Translations under genes and position numbers: made by a program
DNA from: Rhodocyclales bacterium
GTDB lineage: Bacteria; Pseudomonadota; Gammaproteobacteria; Burkholderiales; Rhodocyclaceae
Direction of reading: 5' to 3'
Assembly: GCA_016235745.1 (NCBI GenBank)
Contig: JACRJA010000017.1
Span: 62,001 to 126,000, forward strand
Length of the DNA stretch: 64,000 nucleotides
Notes under the pieces: generated by a model
The model's input: only the letters and a program-made list of their open reading frames with translations
Told to the model about the DNA's origin: nothing
The model's database searches: none
In this document: positions 43,552-53,775 of the stretch, one piece after another
Layout of the letters: every line of letters starts with the position of its first letter
Numbering within the stretch: position 1 is the stretch's first letter

Positions 43552-44505
43552 TTACAGCCAGCCCTTGCGCTTGAAGTAGATGTAGGGGGCAAAGCCGCTC
43601 AGAACCATCAGCACCAGGGCAAAGGGGTAGCCGTATTCGAAATGCAGCTCGGGCATGTGCTCGAAGTTCATGCCGTAGATGCTGGCGACCAAGGTCGGAG
43701 GCAGGAAGACCACCGCGGCGATGGAGAAGATCTTGATGATCTGGTTCTGCTCGATGTTGATGAACCCCTGTGCCGAGTCCATGAGGAAGTTGATCTTCTC
43801 GAACACGAAGTTGGTGTGCGACATGAGGGTTTCGAGGTCGCGGATCATTTCGCGGCAGGTTTCCTGCAGCTCGGCCTGGTCGCGCAGGTGGCGCAGCAGG
43901 AAGGAGACGGCGCGCTGGGTGTCCATCAGGCACAGGCGGATGCGCCCGTTGCTGTTCTCGATCTTGGCCAGCTTGTCGATGGCGTCTTCGAGCTCGGCGT
44001 TCTCGTCTTCGAGCACCATGAAGCTGACGTCTTCGAGCCGCCGGTGCAGGTCTTCGATGGTGTCGGCGAGGTTTTCCACTTTCTGCTCGAAGATAGTCAC
44101 CAGCAGCTCTTGGGGGGTGCGCGCGTGCACCTGGCCGTGGCGGGCGCGCATGCGCAGCAGCCGGAAGTCGGCCAGGTCTTCCTCGCGCACCGAGATGAGA
44201 CGATCACGCTGCAGGATGAAGGCGACGGTGACGGTGACGTGGCGTCCTTCTTCCTGGGCGAGGAAGAAGGAGTGGACGTGGATGCCTTGGCTGTCGATGA
44301 AAAAGCGCGCCGAGGATTCGATCTCTTCTACGTCTTCGGATTCCGGCAGTTCGGCGTTCAATAGCCGCTGCAGCAGTTCGCGCTCGTGCTCGTCGGGGTC
44401 TTGCGCGTCGATCCACAGCGCCTTGGCCACCGCGTGGGCGTCGGCGGTGAGGGTTTTGGGCAGTTCGCGGATGGCGTCTTTGTCGGTCTGGAACAGTCGC
44501 AGCAT
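43552..44505 (-). CDS. corA: Magnesium/cobalt transport protein CorA
   Basis: This is a 317-residue pentameric Mg2+ channel subunit. A large cytoplasmic funnel rich in charged helices is followed by two C-terminal membrane helices, with the signature YGMNFEHMPE between them and the basic tail FKRKGWL, as in CorA. The length and motif are typical. It is transcribed alone toward the accessory operon, which begins 98 bases further on; that gap holds the operon's -10 box but no convincing corA terminator. Confidence 0.95.
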   Translation of the reverse strand: MLRLFQTDKDAIRELPKTLTADAHAVAKALWIDAQDPDEHERELLQRLLNAELPESEDVEEIESSARFFIDSQGIHVHSFFLAQEEGRHVTVTVAFILQRDRLISVREEDLADFRLLRMRARHGQVHARTPQELLVTIFEQKVENLADTIEDLHRRLEDVSFMVLEDENAELEDAIDKLAKIENSNGRIRLCLMDTQRAVSFLLRHLRDQAELQETCREMIRDLETLMSHTNFVFEKINFLMDSAQGFINIEQNQIIKIFSIAAVVFLPPTLVASIYGMNFEHMPELHFEYGYPFALVLMVLSGFAPYIYFKRKGWL

Positions 44506-44658
44506 GGATCACCTTTGTACGTTTCGCCGGCGGTTTTTTCGGGTCGCGGCGAAACGACGGAGGCGTCAGCCGCGAGCGCAGCAGGGGTGAGACGAGCAAC
44601 GAGGTCGATAGCGGGTCTTGGGCTTCACGGAGCGGATCGATACGGGCACGGTAAGGAA

Positions 44659-44664
44659 ATTATA
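44659..44664 (-). promoter_or_regulatory. -10 box of corA
   Basis: A consensus TATAAT on the minus strand lies about 153 bases before corA, at the far end of the 236-base gap between corA and the ferredoxin gene. The -35 region is poor. The leader between this box and corA is long enough for a regulatory RNA structure; none is recognised. Part of it (about 44535-44625) resembles the dispersed palindromic element in degenerate form. Confidence 0.4.
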
Positions 44665-44688
44665 CGCTTTTTGCGGCGCAACAAAGAC

Positions 44689-44725
44689 GGCGGCGCCGTC
44701 CCCTTTTCAGGAAAAAGGCGCCGCC
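44689..44725 (-). terminator. Terminator hairpin after the ferredoxin gene
   Basis: A perfect 9-bp stem GGCGGCGCC/GGCGCCGCC, extended inside by CTTTT/AAAAG pairs, lies 17 bases beyond the ferredoxin stop on the minus strand. The following T-tract (TCTTTGTT) is short. Confidence 0.6.
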
Positions 44726-44741
44726 TCGTACGCACAGTCGC

Positions 44742-46059
<1,318 letters not shown>

Positions 46060-47376
46060 TCAGCGATCCCCGTCGCCGCCGACGCGTACCGTCACGAGCT
46101 GCGCCGGGTCGATGCGCCGCGCGAAGGCGTCCTGCACCTGCTCGACGCTGACGGCGCGCACGGCTTCAGGGTAGCGCTCCAGCCAGTCGAGAGGCAGGTT
46201 GTAATAGCCCATCATGGAGACGTAGCCGATGAGCTTGCGGTTGGAATCGAGCCGCAGGCCGAAGCCTTGGGCGATGTTGTCCTGGGCGCGGCGCAGTTCC
46301 TCGGCGGTGGGGCCTTGTTCGCGGAAGCGCTCCAGCGTGGCGCGCGCAAGCGCCATGGCTTCTTCGGCCTGCTTGCCGCGGGTCTGCAGCGCGATGACGA
46401 AGGGCCCTGCCTGACGGCGCGGCTCGAGGAAACTCGCCACGCTGTAGGCATAGCCGCGTTGCTCGCGGATCTCGTCGACCAGGCGCGAGCTGAAACCGCC
46501 GCCGCCGAGCACGTGGTTGCCTACGAGCAGCGGAAAATAGTCGGGATCGTCGCGCGTCATCACCGCCAGGCCCAGGCGCAGGTGGGCCTGCTGCGCCGGG
46601 TGGGCGATGCGCTCCTCGTACGCCTGGGTCGGGGCGACCGGCGGCAGCGGCTTGGGCGCTTCACCTGCAGGCAGTTTGGCCATGATGCGCTCGGCGAGCT
46701 GCTCGGCTTGGGCGCGATCGAGGTCGCCGACGATGGCCACGTGCGCCGCCGCCCGGGTGTAGTGCGCGCGGTGAAAGGCGACGAGATCCTGGCGCGTGAG
46801 CCGGTCGAGCGATTCGGGCGTGGGCAGCTTGCCGTAGGGGTGGTCGCGATAGGCGTTGGCGGCGAAAGCGCGCTCGGCGAGCACCTCGGGCCGGGTGAGG
46901 GCGTCCTGCAGCGCCGCCTTGGCGTTGGCGCGTTCGCGCACGAAGATGGCGGGAGAGAAAATGGGCTGGGTGAGCACTTCGGCCACCAGGTCGGCGGCGG
47001 CGTCGCGCACGGCGGGTTCGGAAAGGCTGCGCCAGGCTACGGTGGCGCGGTCTTCGTCGACCGAGCCGGAGAGGCTGACGGCCAGATCGGCGAAGACTTC
47101 GCTCAGCCCTTGCTCGTCGTGCACCCGGGTGCTGGTGTCGAGTAATCGCCGGGTGAGGGAGGCCAGCCCCTCCTTGCCCTCGGGGTCGCGGGCCGAGCCG
47201 GCGTCGAACGAGACGACGACGTCGATGAGGGGTTGTTCGCGCGTGGCGACGAAATCGACGCGCACGCCGCTGGCGGTGGTGAAGCGCTCGATCGTCGGCA
47301 ACGCCAGGGCGAGCGGCGAGAACGCGGTGGCGACGAAAAAGAGGAATGCGGCGAAAGCGCGGGTGCGGCGGGTCAT
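46060..47376 (-). CDS. M16 peptidase-like protein lacking the zinc motif
   Basis: This is a 438-residue exported or periplasmic protein with an N-terminal signal peptide (MTRRTRAFAAFLFFVATAF, cleavage near LALA). It has the two-lobed M16 fold, with YTRAAAHVAIVGDLDRAQAE in the middle and GGGGFSSRLVDEIREQRGYA (about residues 305-325) containing the R/Y substrate residues. The HxxEH zinc motif is missing in the expected N-terminal place (EGKEGLASLTRRLL stands there). It is therefore the non-catalytic partner of the adjacent catalytic M16 peptidase, as in other bacterial M16 pairs. GGAGG precedes the ATG at 47376. It starts 19 bases after its partner. Confidence 0.9.
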   Translation of the reverse strand: MTRRTRAFAAFLFFVATAFSPLALALPTIERFTTASGVRVDFVATREQPLIDVVVSFDAGSARDPEGKEGLASLTRRLLDTSTRVHDEQGLSEVFADLAVSLSGSVDEDRATVAWRSLSEPAVRDAAADLVAEVLTQPIFSPAIFVRERANAKAALQDALTRPEVLAERAFAANAYRDHPYGKLPTPESLDRLTRQDLVAFHRAHYTRAAAHVAIVGDLDRAQAEQLAERIMAKLPAGEAPKPLPPVAPTQAYEERIAHPAQQAHLRLGLAVMTRDDPDYFPLLVGNHVLGGGGFSSRLVDEIREQRGYAYSVASFLEPRRQAGPFVIALQTRGKQAEEAMALARATLERFREQGPTAEELRRAQDNIAQGFGLRLDSNRKLIGYVSMMGYYNLPLDWLERYPEAVRAVSVEQVQDAFARRIDPAQLVTVRVGGDGDR

Positions 47377-47395
47377 CGGTGCCTCCTGGAGCGGG

Positions 47396-48790
47396 TTAGC
47401 GCTGCGGCGCGTGCGGATTGGCGGTGACAGGGCGCGGCGCGCTGCCATCGGGCAGCACGTCGACGCGGGTCAGCCCATCTTCGGCGAACCAGGTCTGGGC
47501 CACGCGCTGCACGTCGGCGGCGGTGACGCGCTTGAGCGCCTCGGTGATGCGCGCGCTCGCGTCCCAGGGCAGTCCCACGGCGCGGGCAAAGCCGATCTCC
47601 ATCGCCTGTCCCATGAGGGAGTCGCGCTTATAGACTTGCTGCGCCACCGCCTGGCGGATGACCCGCTGGAGCTCCTGCTCCGAGACGCCTTCGCGGGCGA
47701 TGCGCTCCACCTCTTCGCGCAGCGCCTTTTCCAGGGCATCGAGGGCTACGCCCGGCCGGGCGCTGGCTGATAGCGTGAAGAGGCCGGGGCCGCGGGCGAG
47801 GCCATCGTAGCCGGCGGAGACGGCGATGGCCCTGGGCTGCTCGCGCACCAGGGCTTTCGTCAGGCGTGCGCCGTCGTAGCCGTCGAGCACGGCGGCGAGC
47901 ACCATGAGGGCGTAGGGGTCGCGGTCGGCTTCGAGATCGCTCAGCGGCGGTACTTTCCAGGCAAGCGTCAGACTCGGCAGCTCCGTGGGGCCGCGCACGA
48001 CGGCGTAGCGCCGGCCATGCTGCGGGGTTTCGGAGAGGAAGGGACGATCCGGCACCGGACGGGCGCCGATCGCCCCATAGTGGCGCTGCGCCAGCGTCAG
48101 CACTTCTTCGGCCTGGACGTCGCCTACGACCACCAGTCGGGCGTTGTTCGGCGCGTACCAGGTGCGGTACCACTGCTGCACGTCTTCGAGCGTGAGCCGT
48201 TCGAGATCGGTGGGCCAGCCGATCACCGGATTGCGATAGGGGTGAGACCAGAAGGCGGTGGCCATGAGGGCTTCTTCGCCGAGCGCCTCGGGCACGTCGT
48301 CGGTGCGCAGGCGCCGCTCCTCGCGCACGACCTCGCGCTCCTTGGCGAATTCGTTGGGATCGAAGGCGAGGTGCTGCATGCGGTCGGCTTCGAGCTTCAT
48401 GACCTCTTCCAGCGCCTGCGGCGGGATCTGCTCGAAATAGGCGGTGTAGTCGCGGCTGGTGAAGGCGTTGTCACGCCCGCCGAGCTCGGCCACGCGCCGG
48501 CTGAATTCGCCCGGCCCCACGCTGGCCGTGCCTTTGAACATCATGTGCTCGAACACGTGCGCCACGCCCGCCTTGCCCGCTGGCTCGTCGATGGCGCCCA
48601 CGTCGTACCAGAGCATGTGCACCACCGAGGGGGCGCGGTGATCCTCGACGACGATGAGTTCCATGCCGTTGTCGAGGCGAAACAGTTTGGCCTCGGCGTG
48701 CGCTGCCGTGGTGAGCAGCAAGGCCGTGAGGACGAGCAGGAAGGAGAAAAAAGACCGGAACGTCCGGTGTAGGGGGGGATCGAATCGCAT
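47396..48790 (-). CDS. M16 zinc peptidase (catalytic subunit)
   Basis: This is a 464-residue exported protein with a signal peptide ending TTAAHAEA (about residue 34). The inverted zinc motif HVFEHMMFKGTA (about residues 78-89, HxxEH) and the downstream Glu in EVMKLEADRMQHLAF (about 130-145) form the active site of pitrilysin-type peptidases. It is divergent from ftsY and co-transcribed with the inactive M16 partner, rsmD, coaD and ferredoxin. Physiological substrates are unknown. Confidence 0.93.
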   Translation of the reverse strand: MRFDPPLHRTFRSFFSFLLVLTALLLTTAAHAEAKLFRLDNGMELIVVEDHRAPSVVHMLWYDVGAIDEPAGKAGVAHVFEHMMFKGTASVGPGEFSRRVAELGGRDNAFTSRDYTAYFEQIPPQALEEVMKLEADRMQHLAFDPNEFAKEREVVREERRLRTDDVPEALGEEALMATAFWSHPYRNPVIGWPTDLERLTLEDVQQWYRTWYAPNNARLVVVGDVQAEEVLTLAQRHYGAIGARPVPDRPFLSETPQHGRRYAVVRGPTELPSLTLAWKVPPLSDLEADRDPYALMVLAAVLDGYDGARLTKALVREQPRAIAVSAGYDGLARGPGLFTLSASARPGVALDALEKALREEVERIAREGVSEQELQRVIRQAVAQQVYKRDSLMGQAMEIGFARAVGLPWDASARITEALKRVTAADVQRVAQTWFAEDGLTRVDVLPDGSAPRPVTANPHAPQR

Positions 48791-48913
48791 CTGCTAGAAT
48801 CCTTTTCACCCTTTGGGTGAGCAAACGCCCAAGGCAACATTGTACCCATACTTTCCCGGCGGTATCCGGTGCATGGCGCGCCGGATATCCGCACCAAGGT
48901 GGCAGACAGCCTC

Positions 48914-50122
48914 ATGTTCGGTTTGTTCAAGCGAAAGAAAAAGGACCCCGCGGATTCGCTCGGGACGCAAGGCAGCGAAGAGGCGGCGCTTTCCGGCGAA
49001 ACCTCCCCCGGCAGCGGCGCCGAGGTCGCGTCGGCGCAAACCTCACCGCCGGAGGTGCTCGCGGCCGAAGCGATGGCCACGGATTCGCTCCAGGCACCTG
49101 GGTCGGATGCCGACACAGCCGTCCAGGAAGCGGATTCGCTCCCGCCCGCCAGCGAACCCGTCGCCGTGGAGATGATGCCGCCCCAGAGCGCGATTGCGCC
49201 CGCGCCAGAACCGCGCAGGCGATCCTGGGCCGAGCGTCTGAAAGCGGGCCTGGCGCGCACGCGGCAAAACCTCGCCGGGCTCTTCGGGCGGCGGCGCATC
49301 GACGAAGAACTTCTCGAAGAGATCGAGACCACGCTGCTGCTTGCCGACTGCGGGGTGGAGGCCACGCAATGGCTGATGGACGCCCTGCGCCGGCGCATCA
49401 AGAAAGACGGCCTCACCGAGGCGGAGCAGCTGCGCGGCGTGATGGCCGAACTGCTTGCCGAACTGCTGCTGCCTTTGCAGCAGCCGCTGGAGGTCGACGC
49501 CCACGAGCCTTTCATCATCATGGTGACGGGGGTCAATGGCGCAGGCAAGACCACTTCCATCGGCAAGCTCGCCAAATACTTTCAATCGCAAGGAAAAAGC
49601 GTGCTGCTCGGGGCCGGCGACACCTTCCGCGCTGCGGCGCGCGAGCAGCTGGTGGTGTGGGGCGAGCGCAACGGCGTGCCGGTGATCGCGCAGGAGTACG
49701 GCGACCCAGCCGCGGTGGCTTTCGACGCGGTGCAGGCGGCCAAGGCCCGGGGCATCGACGTGGCCATCATCGACACGGCCGGGCGGCTTCCCACCCAGCT
49801 GCACCTGATGGACGAGATCGCCAAGGTACGCCGCGTCATCGCCAAGGCCGAGCCGGGCGCGCCGCACGAGGTGCTGCTGGTGCTCGACGCCAACATCGGC
49901 CAGAACGCCATCACCCAGGTGGAAGCCTTCGACAAGGCCGTCGGACTCACCGGCCTCGTGCTCACCAAACTCGACGGTACGGCCAAAGGGGGCGTGATCG
50001 CGGCGATCGCCCGGCGCTGCCCCAAGCCGGTGCGTTTCATCGGCGTGGGCGAGGGTATCGACGATCTGCGTCCCTTCTCGGCCCGCGACTTCGTGGAGGC
50101 GCTGCTCGGGATCGAACGATGA
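48914..50122 (+). CDS. ftsY: Signal recognition particle receptor FtsY
   Basis: This is a 402-residue GTPase that docks SRP-ribosome complexes at the inner membrane. An acidic, alanine-rich A region (about residues 10-105) precedes the NG domains. GTPase motifs are GVNGAGKTTSIGKLAKYF (about 208-225), DTAGRLPTQ (about 289-297), and TKLDGTAKGGVI (about 350-361). The ATG at 48914 starts the usual MFGLFKRKKK basic end; an earlier in-frame ATG at 48869 adds 15 residues with no support. The stop overlaps ftsE by 4 bases. Confidence 0.96.
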   Translation: MFGLFKRKKKDPADSLGTQGSEEAALSGETSPGSGAEVASAQTSPPEVLAAEAMATDSLQAPGSDADTAVQEADSLPPASEPVAVEMMPPQSAIAPAPEPRRRSWAERLKAGLARTRQNLAGLFGRRRIDEELLEEIETTLLLADCGVEATQWLMDALRRRIKKDGLTEAEQLRGVMAELLAELLLPLQQPLEVDAHEPFIIMVTGVNGAGKTTSIGKLAKYFQSQGKSVLLGAGDTFRAAAREQLVVWGERNGVPVIAQEYGDPAAVAFDAVQAAKARGIDVAIIDTAGRLPTQLHLMDEIAKVRRVIAKAEPGAPHEVLLVLDANIGQNAITQVEAFDKAVGLTGLVLTKLDGTAKGGVIAAIARRCPKPVRFIGVGEGIDDLRPFSARDFVEALLGIER

Positions 50123-50781
50123 TCCGCTGCGAGAAACTCGCCAAGATTTATCCCGGTCCGGTGGCGGCGCTCGTCGACCTCGACCTCACCATCCCCGCCG
50201 GGCAGTTTCTTCTGGTATGCGGCCATTCGGGCGCGGGGAAAACCACGCTCTTTCGTCTCATCGCCGGGCTGGAGACGCCCACCAGCGGCACCGTTTCGGT
50301 CAATGAGCACGACGTGGCGCGCCTGGGGCGGGGCGGTTTGCCCTATTACCGGCGCCGTTTCGGCCTGGTGCTCGCCGATGCGCCGCTCTTGCCGCAGCGC
50401 ACGGTGGCCGAGAACGTGGCCCTGCCGCTGCTGATCGCCGGCGTGCCGCGGCGCCAGGCGTTCGAACGCGTGGCCTTGGCGTTGGAGCGGGTAGGGCTCG
50501 CCGGCCGGGCGCACGAGCTGCCGCCTACGCTCTCGGGCGGAGAGCAGCAGCGGGCGGCGATCGCCCGCGCCGTGGTGCATCGGCCTTCGGTGGTCATTGC
50601 CGACGAGCCTACCGCCCAGCTCGACCACGACAGCGCCAAGGAAGTGGTGCGCCTGTTGCGCGCCTTCCATGCGGCGGGGGTGACGATGATCATCGCCACG
50701 CACGACGAGGCGCTTTTTTCCAGCGTGGCGCAGCGGCGCATCGTGCTCGCGCACGGCCGTCTGGTGGAGGATGCGCGGTGA
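50119..50781 (+). CDS. ftsE: Cell division ATP-binding protein FtsE
   Basis: This is a 220-residue ABC ATPase that, with FtsX, activates peptidoglycan amidases at the septum. Walker A is GHSGAGKTTLF (about residues 35-45), the ABC signature is LSGGEQQRAAIARA (about 136-149), Walker B is VVIADEPTAQLD (about 155-166), and the switch His is in IIATHDEALF. The segment GLVLADAPLLPQRTVAENV replaces the commoner GVVFQDH form, a mild divergence. It is coupled to ftsY and ftsX by 4-base overlaps. Confidence 0.95.
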   Translation: MIRCEKLAKIYPGPVAALVDLDLTIPAGQFLLVCGHSGAGKTTLFRLIAGLETPTSGTVSVNEHDVARLGRGGLPYYRRRFGLVLADAPLLPQRTVAENVALPLLIAGVPRRQAFERVALALERVGLAGRAHELPPTLSGGEQQRAAIARAVVHRPSVVIADEPTAQLDHDSAKEVVRLLRAFHAAGVTMIIATHDEALFSSVAQRRIVLAHGRLVEDAR

Positions 50782-51680
50782 AGCGGGGATGGTGGGAAGG
50801 ACAGGCGGAGGCGCTGGGGCGCGCCCTGGCCCTATTGCGCACGGCGCCGCTGGTGACGGCGGTGGTCACGCTCGTGCTCGCCACGGCGCTCGCGCTGCCG
50901 GCGGCGATGGCCTGGCTCGGCGCCGGTGTGACCCAGTGGTTCGGCAGACAGGGAACGGAGCCGCAGATCACGGCCTTTTTCCGGCAAAAGCTTGCCCGCG
51001 AAGAAGCGCTCGCGGTGGTGCAGCGCTGGCGCGAGGACGAAGCGGTGGCGCGCGTGGTCTTCGTGCCGCGTGAAGAGGCGCTTGCTCGTTTGCGCCAGAC
51101 CGACCTGGGCGCAGCGATCGAAACCCTGCCGGACAATCCCTTGCCCGACGCGATGACGCTGGTGCCGCGCCGTCATGCGCCGCCAGAGGTGGCCCGGCTG
51201 CAGCAGCGCCTTGCCGAAGAAACCGGCGTCGAGGCGGTACAGGTGGATACGGCCTGGGTCGAGCGGGTGCATGGGCTCGCGCGCGCGGGCACGATGGTGG
51301 CGGCGGCGCTCGCCGCCTGGTTCGCTCTGGGAATGCTGGCGCAGACCTATCTGGCGATCCGGCTGCAACTCGTGGCGGCGGCGCAGGAGATCGCCGTGCT
51401 GCGGGCGCTGGGGGCCACCGACGGCTACATCGGCCGGCCGTTTCGCTGGCTCGGCTGGCTGCAGGGGCTATTCGCCGGCTGCGTCGGGGCAGCGCTCTGG
51501 GGCGGGCTCATCGCCTGGCTTGCGCCGCCCTTCGACGAACTCGCTCGGCTCTACGGGCTGGGAGGATTCGCGCCCTTTCCGCTGTGGACGGGCGCGCTCG
51601 TACTCGTCGCTGCCGGTGCAGTCTTAGGGGCGCTCGGCGCCGAGATCTCGTTGCGGCAGTTCTTCCGGGCATCTCCCTAG
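50778..51680 (+). CDS. ftsX: Cell division protein FtsX
   Basis: This is a 300-residue membrane partner of FtsE. A first membrane segment near residues 20-40 is followed by a periplasmic domain with FVPREEALARLRQTD, EETGVEAVQVDTAWVERVHG, and three C-terminal membrane segments, including LGMLAQTYLAIRLQL and WGGLIAWLAPP. GTG at 50778 overlaps the ftsE stop (GTGA). The heat-shock sigma gene rpoH that commonly follows ftsX is not present here; an old yellow enzyme gene follows after 41 bases. Confidence 0.94.
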   Translation: MKRGWWEGQAEALGRALALLRTAPLVTAVVTLVLATALALPAAMAWLGAGVTQWFGRQGTEPQITAFFRQKLAREEALAVVQRWREDEAVARVVFVPREEALARLRQTDLGAAIETLPDNPLPDAMTLVPRRHAPPEVARLQQRLAEETGVEAVQVDTAWVERVHGLARAGTMVAAALAAWFALGMLAQTYLAIRLQLVAAAQEIAVLRALGATDGYIGRPFRWLGWLQGLFAGCVGAALWGGLIAWLAPPFDELARLYGLGGFAPFPLWTGALVLVAAGAVLGALGAEISLRQFFRASP

Positions 51681-51721
51681 GGAGTGACGTCGCACCGTTT
51701 CCATGAAAAGGAGTGAATGCC

Positions 51722-52837
51722 ATGAGCCGTCTGTTTTCTTCGTTCCGCCTGGGGGCCTTGGAGCTGCCCAACCGCATCGTCATCGCGCCCATGTGCCAGT
51801 ATTCGGCCGAAGAAGGCCATGCCACCGACTGGCACCTCATCCATTGGGGCGACCTGGCGCTCTCGGGTGCGGGCATGCTCATCATCGAGGCCACCGCCGT
51901 CACGGCCGAGGGGCGTATCTCCCGGAGTGATCTCGGGTTGTGGTCCGACGCTCAGGCCGAGTCGCTGGCGCGCATGTTGGCTCCGGCGCGGCGCTGGAGC
52001 GCCATACCGGTGGCCATCCAGCTCGCTCACGCCGGACGCAAGGCCTCGAGCCGGGTACCGTGGGAGGGCGGGGCGCAGCTCCCCTTGGAGGAAGGCGGCT
52101 GGGTGGCCGTAGCGCCTTCGCCGCTGCCGCACGCTCCGGGCGAGCTGCCGCCGCAGGAACTCGATGCCGCCGGTCTTTCCCGTGTTCGCGAAGCCTTCGC
52201 CGCCGCGGCTCGCCGCGCCGTCGACTGCGGCCTGCAGGCGATCGAACTGCACATGGCGCACGGCTACCTGCTGCATGAATTCCTCTCGCCGCTGTCGAAC
52301 CAGCGCACCGACGCCTACGGCGGCTCGCTGGAGAACCGCATGCGCTTCCCTCTGGAAGTGTTCCGGGCCGTGCGCGATGCCGTGCCGGAGCATATCCCCG
52401 TGGGCGTGCGCATCTCCGCCACCGACTGGGTCGAAGGCGGCTGGGACCTGGAGCAGAGCATCGCGTTCGCGCAGGCGATCGAGCCGCTGGGTTGCGCCTA
52501 TATCCACGTCTCGAGCGGCGGCCTCTCGCCGCAGCAGAAAATCCCGGTGGCCCCGGGCTACCAGGTGCCGTTTGCCGCGGCGATCCGGCGGGCGGTGACG
52601 CACATGCCGGTGATCGCCGTGGGGCTCATCACCGAGCCGCAGCAGGCCGAGGCCATTCTCGCCGAGGAGAAAGCCGATCTGGTGGCGCTCGCGCGCACGA
52701 TGGTGTGGGATCCGCGCTGGCCGTGGCACGCCGCCGCCGCGCTCGGCGCCACCGTCAAGGCCCCGCCGCAGTACTGGCGCTGCCAGCCGCAGCAGCATCG
52801 CGGCGTGTTCGGCGAGGTAAAGATCGGCCAGCGCTGA
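51722..52837 (+). CDS. NADH:flavin oxidoreductase, old yellow enzyme (YqjM/XenA type)
   Basis: This is a 371-residue FMN-dependent ene-reductase. The Cys of APMCQYSAEEGHATDWHLIH (about residues 22-41) tunes the flavin as in the thermophilic-like class, and the substrate-binding pair lies in IELHMAHGYLLHEFLSP (about 174-190). SNQRTDAYGGSLENRMRFPL is the family signature. AAGGAG at 51708-51713 decides for the ATG at 51722 over the in-frame GTG at 51713. It is probably a single gene. The natural substrate (an activated alkene, nitro compound or xenobiotic) cannot be inferred. Confidence 0.93.
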   Translation: MSRLFSSFRLGALELPNRIVIAPMCQYSAEEGHATDWHLIHWGDLALSGAGMLIIEATAVTAEGRISRSDLGLWSDAQAESLARMLAPARRWSAIPVAIQLAHAGRKASSRVPWEGGAQLPLEEGGWVAVAPSPLPHAPGELPPQELDAAGLSRVREAFAAAARRAVDCGLQAIELHMAHGYLLHEFLSPLSNQRTDAYGGSLENRMRFPLEVFRAVRDAVPEHIPVGVRISATDWVEGGWDLEQSIAFAQAIEPLGCAYIHVSSGGLSPQQKIPVAPGYQVPFAAAIRRAVTHMPVIAVGLITEPQQAEAILAEEKADLVALARTMVWDPRWPWHAAAALGATVKAPPQYWRCQPQQHRGVFGEVKIGQR

Positions 52838-52898
52838 AGGAAAATGCCGCCGTGCCGCGCAAAACGCCAAGCCGGCCAGGGATGAAGGAGGAAAATGC

Positions 52899-53312
52899 GT
52901 GATGGATGAGTCGCTCGACATCACCCCGCTGGAGCGCGCCGTGGCACGGCTGGAAGAGGGCTGGAGGCGATATCTGCAAGACCCCGATGACCTCCAGATT
53001 CGCGACGGACTGATCCAGCGCTTCGAGTTCACTTACGAACTCGCTCACAAGATGCTCAAGCGCTTTCTCCGACTCACCTCTCCCACGCCCCAGCAGTACG
53101 ACGACATGCCCTTTCAGGACTTGATCCGCGCTGGCAGCGAGCGGGGGCTCCTTCGGGGAGAATGGCCCGACTGGCGGCGTTACCGCGAGATGCGCGCCAA
53201 GACGAGCCATGCTTACGACGAGAACGTCGCCCTCGAAGTGGTTCGAGGCATTCCCGAATTTCTCGGGGAAGTGCGCCATCTGCGTGACCAACTGCGGGAG
53301 CGCCTGTCATGA
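52899..53312 (+). CDS. HEPN-fold protein of the HI0074 family (toxin-like partner)
   Basis: This is a 137-residue helical protein of the nucleotidyltransferase substrate-binding group. The segment FEFTYELAHKMLKRFL (about residues 46-61) and YREMRAKTSHAYDE (about 101-114) carry the family marks; RAKTSHAY fits the Rx4HxY motif of HEPN ribonucleases. AAGGAGG at 52885-52891 lies 7 bases before the GTG at 52899. It overlaps the nucleotidyltransferase gene by 4 bases (ATGA). By analogy with HepT-MntA it could be an RNase toxin that the partner silences by AMPylation; this is inference. Confidence 0.85.
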   Translation: MMDESLDITPLERAVARLEEGWRRYLQDPDDLQIRDGLIQRFEFTYELAHKMLKRFLRLTSPTPQQYDDMPFQDLIRAGSERGLLRGEWPDWRRYREMRAKTSHAYDENVALEVVRGIPEFLGEVRHLRDQLRERLS

Positions 53313-53686
53313 GCGGGTGCGTCCCGCCGCTCGACATTCGCCCCGAACATTGGCGGATCGTGCGGGACATCCTGCAGCGCCATCTTCCGGACGTCGAAGT
53401 CTGGGCGTTCGGCTCGCGCGCCAAGGGAACGGCAAGGAAGTATTCCGATCTGGATCTTGCCGTGATCACCGACCGGCCTCTGCCGCTCGATCTCGGCGCC
53501 CGGCTGCGCGAGGCGTTCTCCGAGTCCGATCTGCCCTACCGCGTGGACGTGATCGACTGGGCGAGCACCGACGAGGCGTTTCGCCGCCTCATCGAGCGGG
53601 AGAAAGTGGTGGTGCAAAAAGGGAAGCGCAGCGCGGAGGAACTGGTGGTGAAGGGCGGAGTCGAACCGCCGACCTACGGGTTATGA
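53309..53686 (+). CDS. Minimal nucleotidyltransferase (MntA-like antitoxin)
   Basis: This is a 125-residue pol-beta-fold protein. The signature is FGSRAKGTARKYSDLDLAVI (about residues 34-53), that is GS, ten residues, DxD, followed by a third Asp in YRVDVIDWAST. The partner HEPN gene overlaps it upstream. The frame normally ends near EREKVVVQKG, but here it continues for about 14 codons into the antisense strand of tRNA-Met before a stop at 53686, so the native C terminus has probably been replaced or extended. Confidence 0.85.
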   Translation: MSGCVPPLDIRPEHWRIVRDILQRHLPDVEVWAFGSRAKGTARKYSDLDLAVITDRPLPLDLGARLREAFSESDLPYRVDVIDWASTDEAFRRLIEREKVVVQKGKRSAEELVVKGGVEPPTYGL

Positions 53687-53719
53687 ATCCGTCGCTCTAA
53701 CCATCTGAGCTACTTCACC
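53643..53719 (-). tRNA. tRNA-Met (anticodon CAT)
   Basis: Read on the minus strand, the acceptor stem is GGTGAAG/CTTCACC, the D-arm contains AGCTCAGATGGTTAGAGC, the anticodon loop is TTCATAA (CAT), and the T-arm contains GGTTCGACTCC. The discriminator is A and CCA is encoded (53645-53643), giving 77 bases. The A/C pair closing the anticodon stem is unusual. An elongator Met role is most likely; tRNA-Ile2 with lysidine is the alternative. Its 3' part overlaps the end of the convergent MntA-like gene. Confidence 0.92.
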
Positions 53720-53775
53720 ATCGAGTCTGGTAATATACCGGTTTTCCCTTTCGGATGTCAAGGGGCCGCAGGCAA

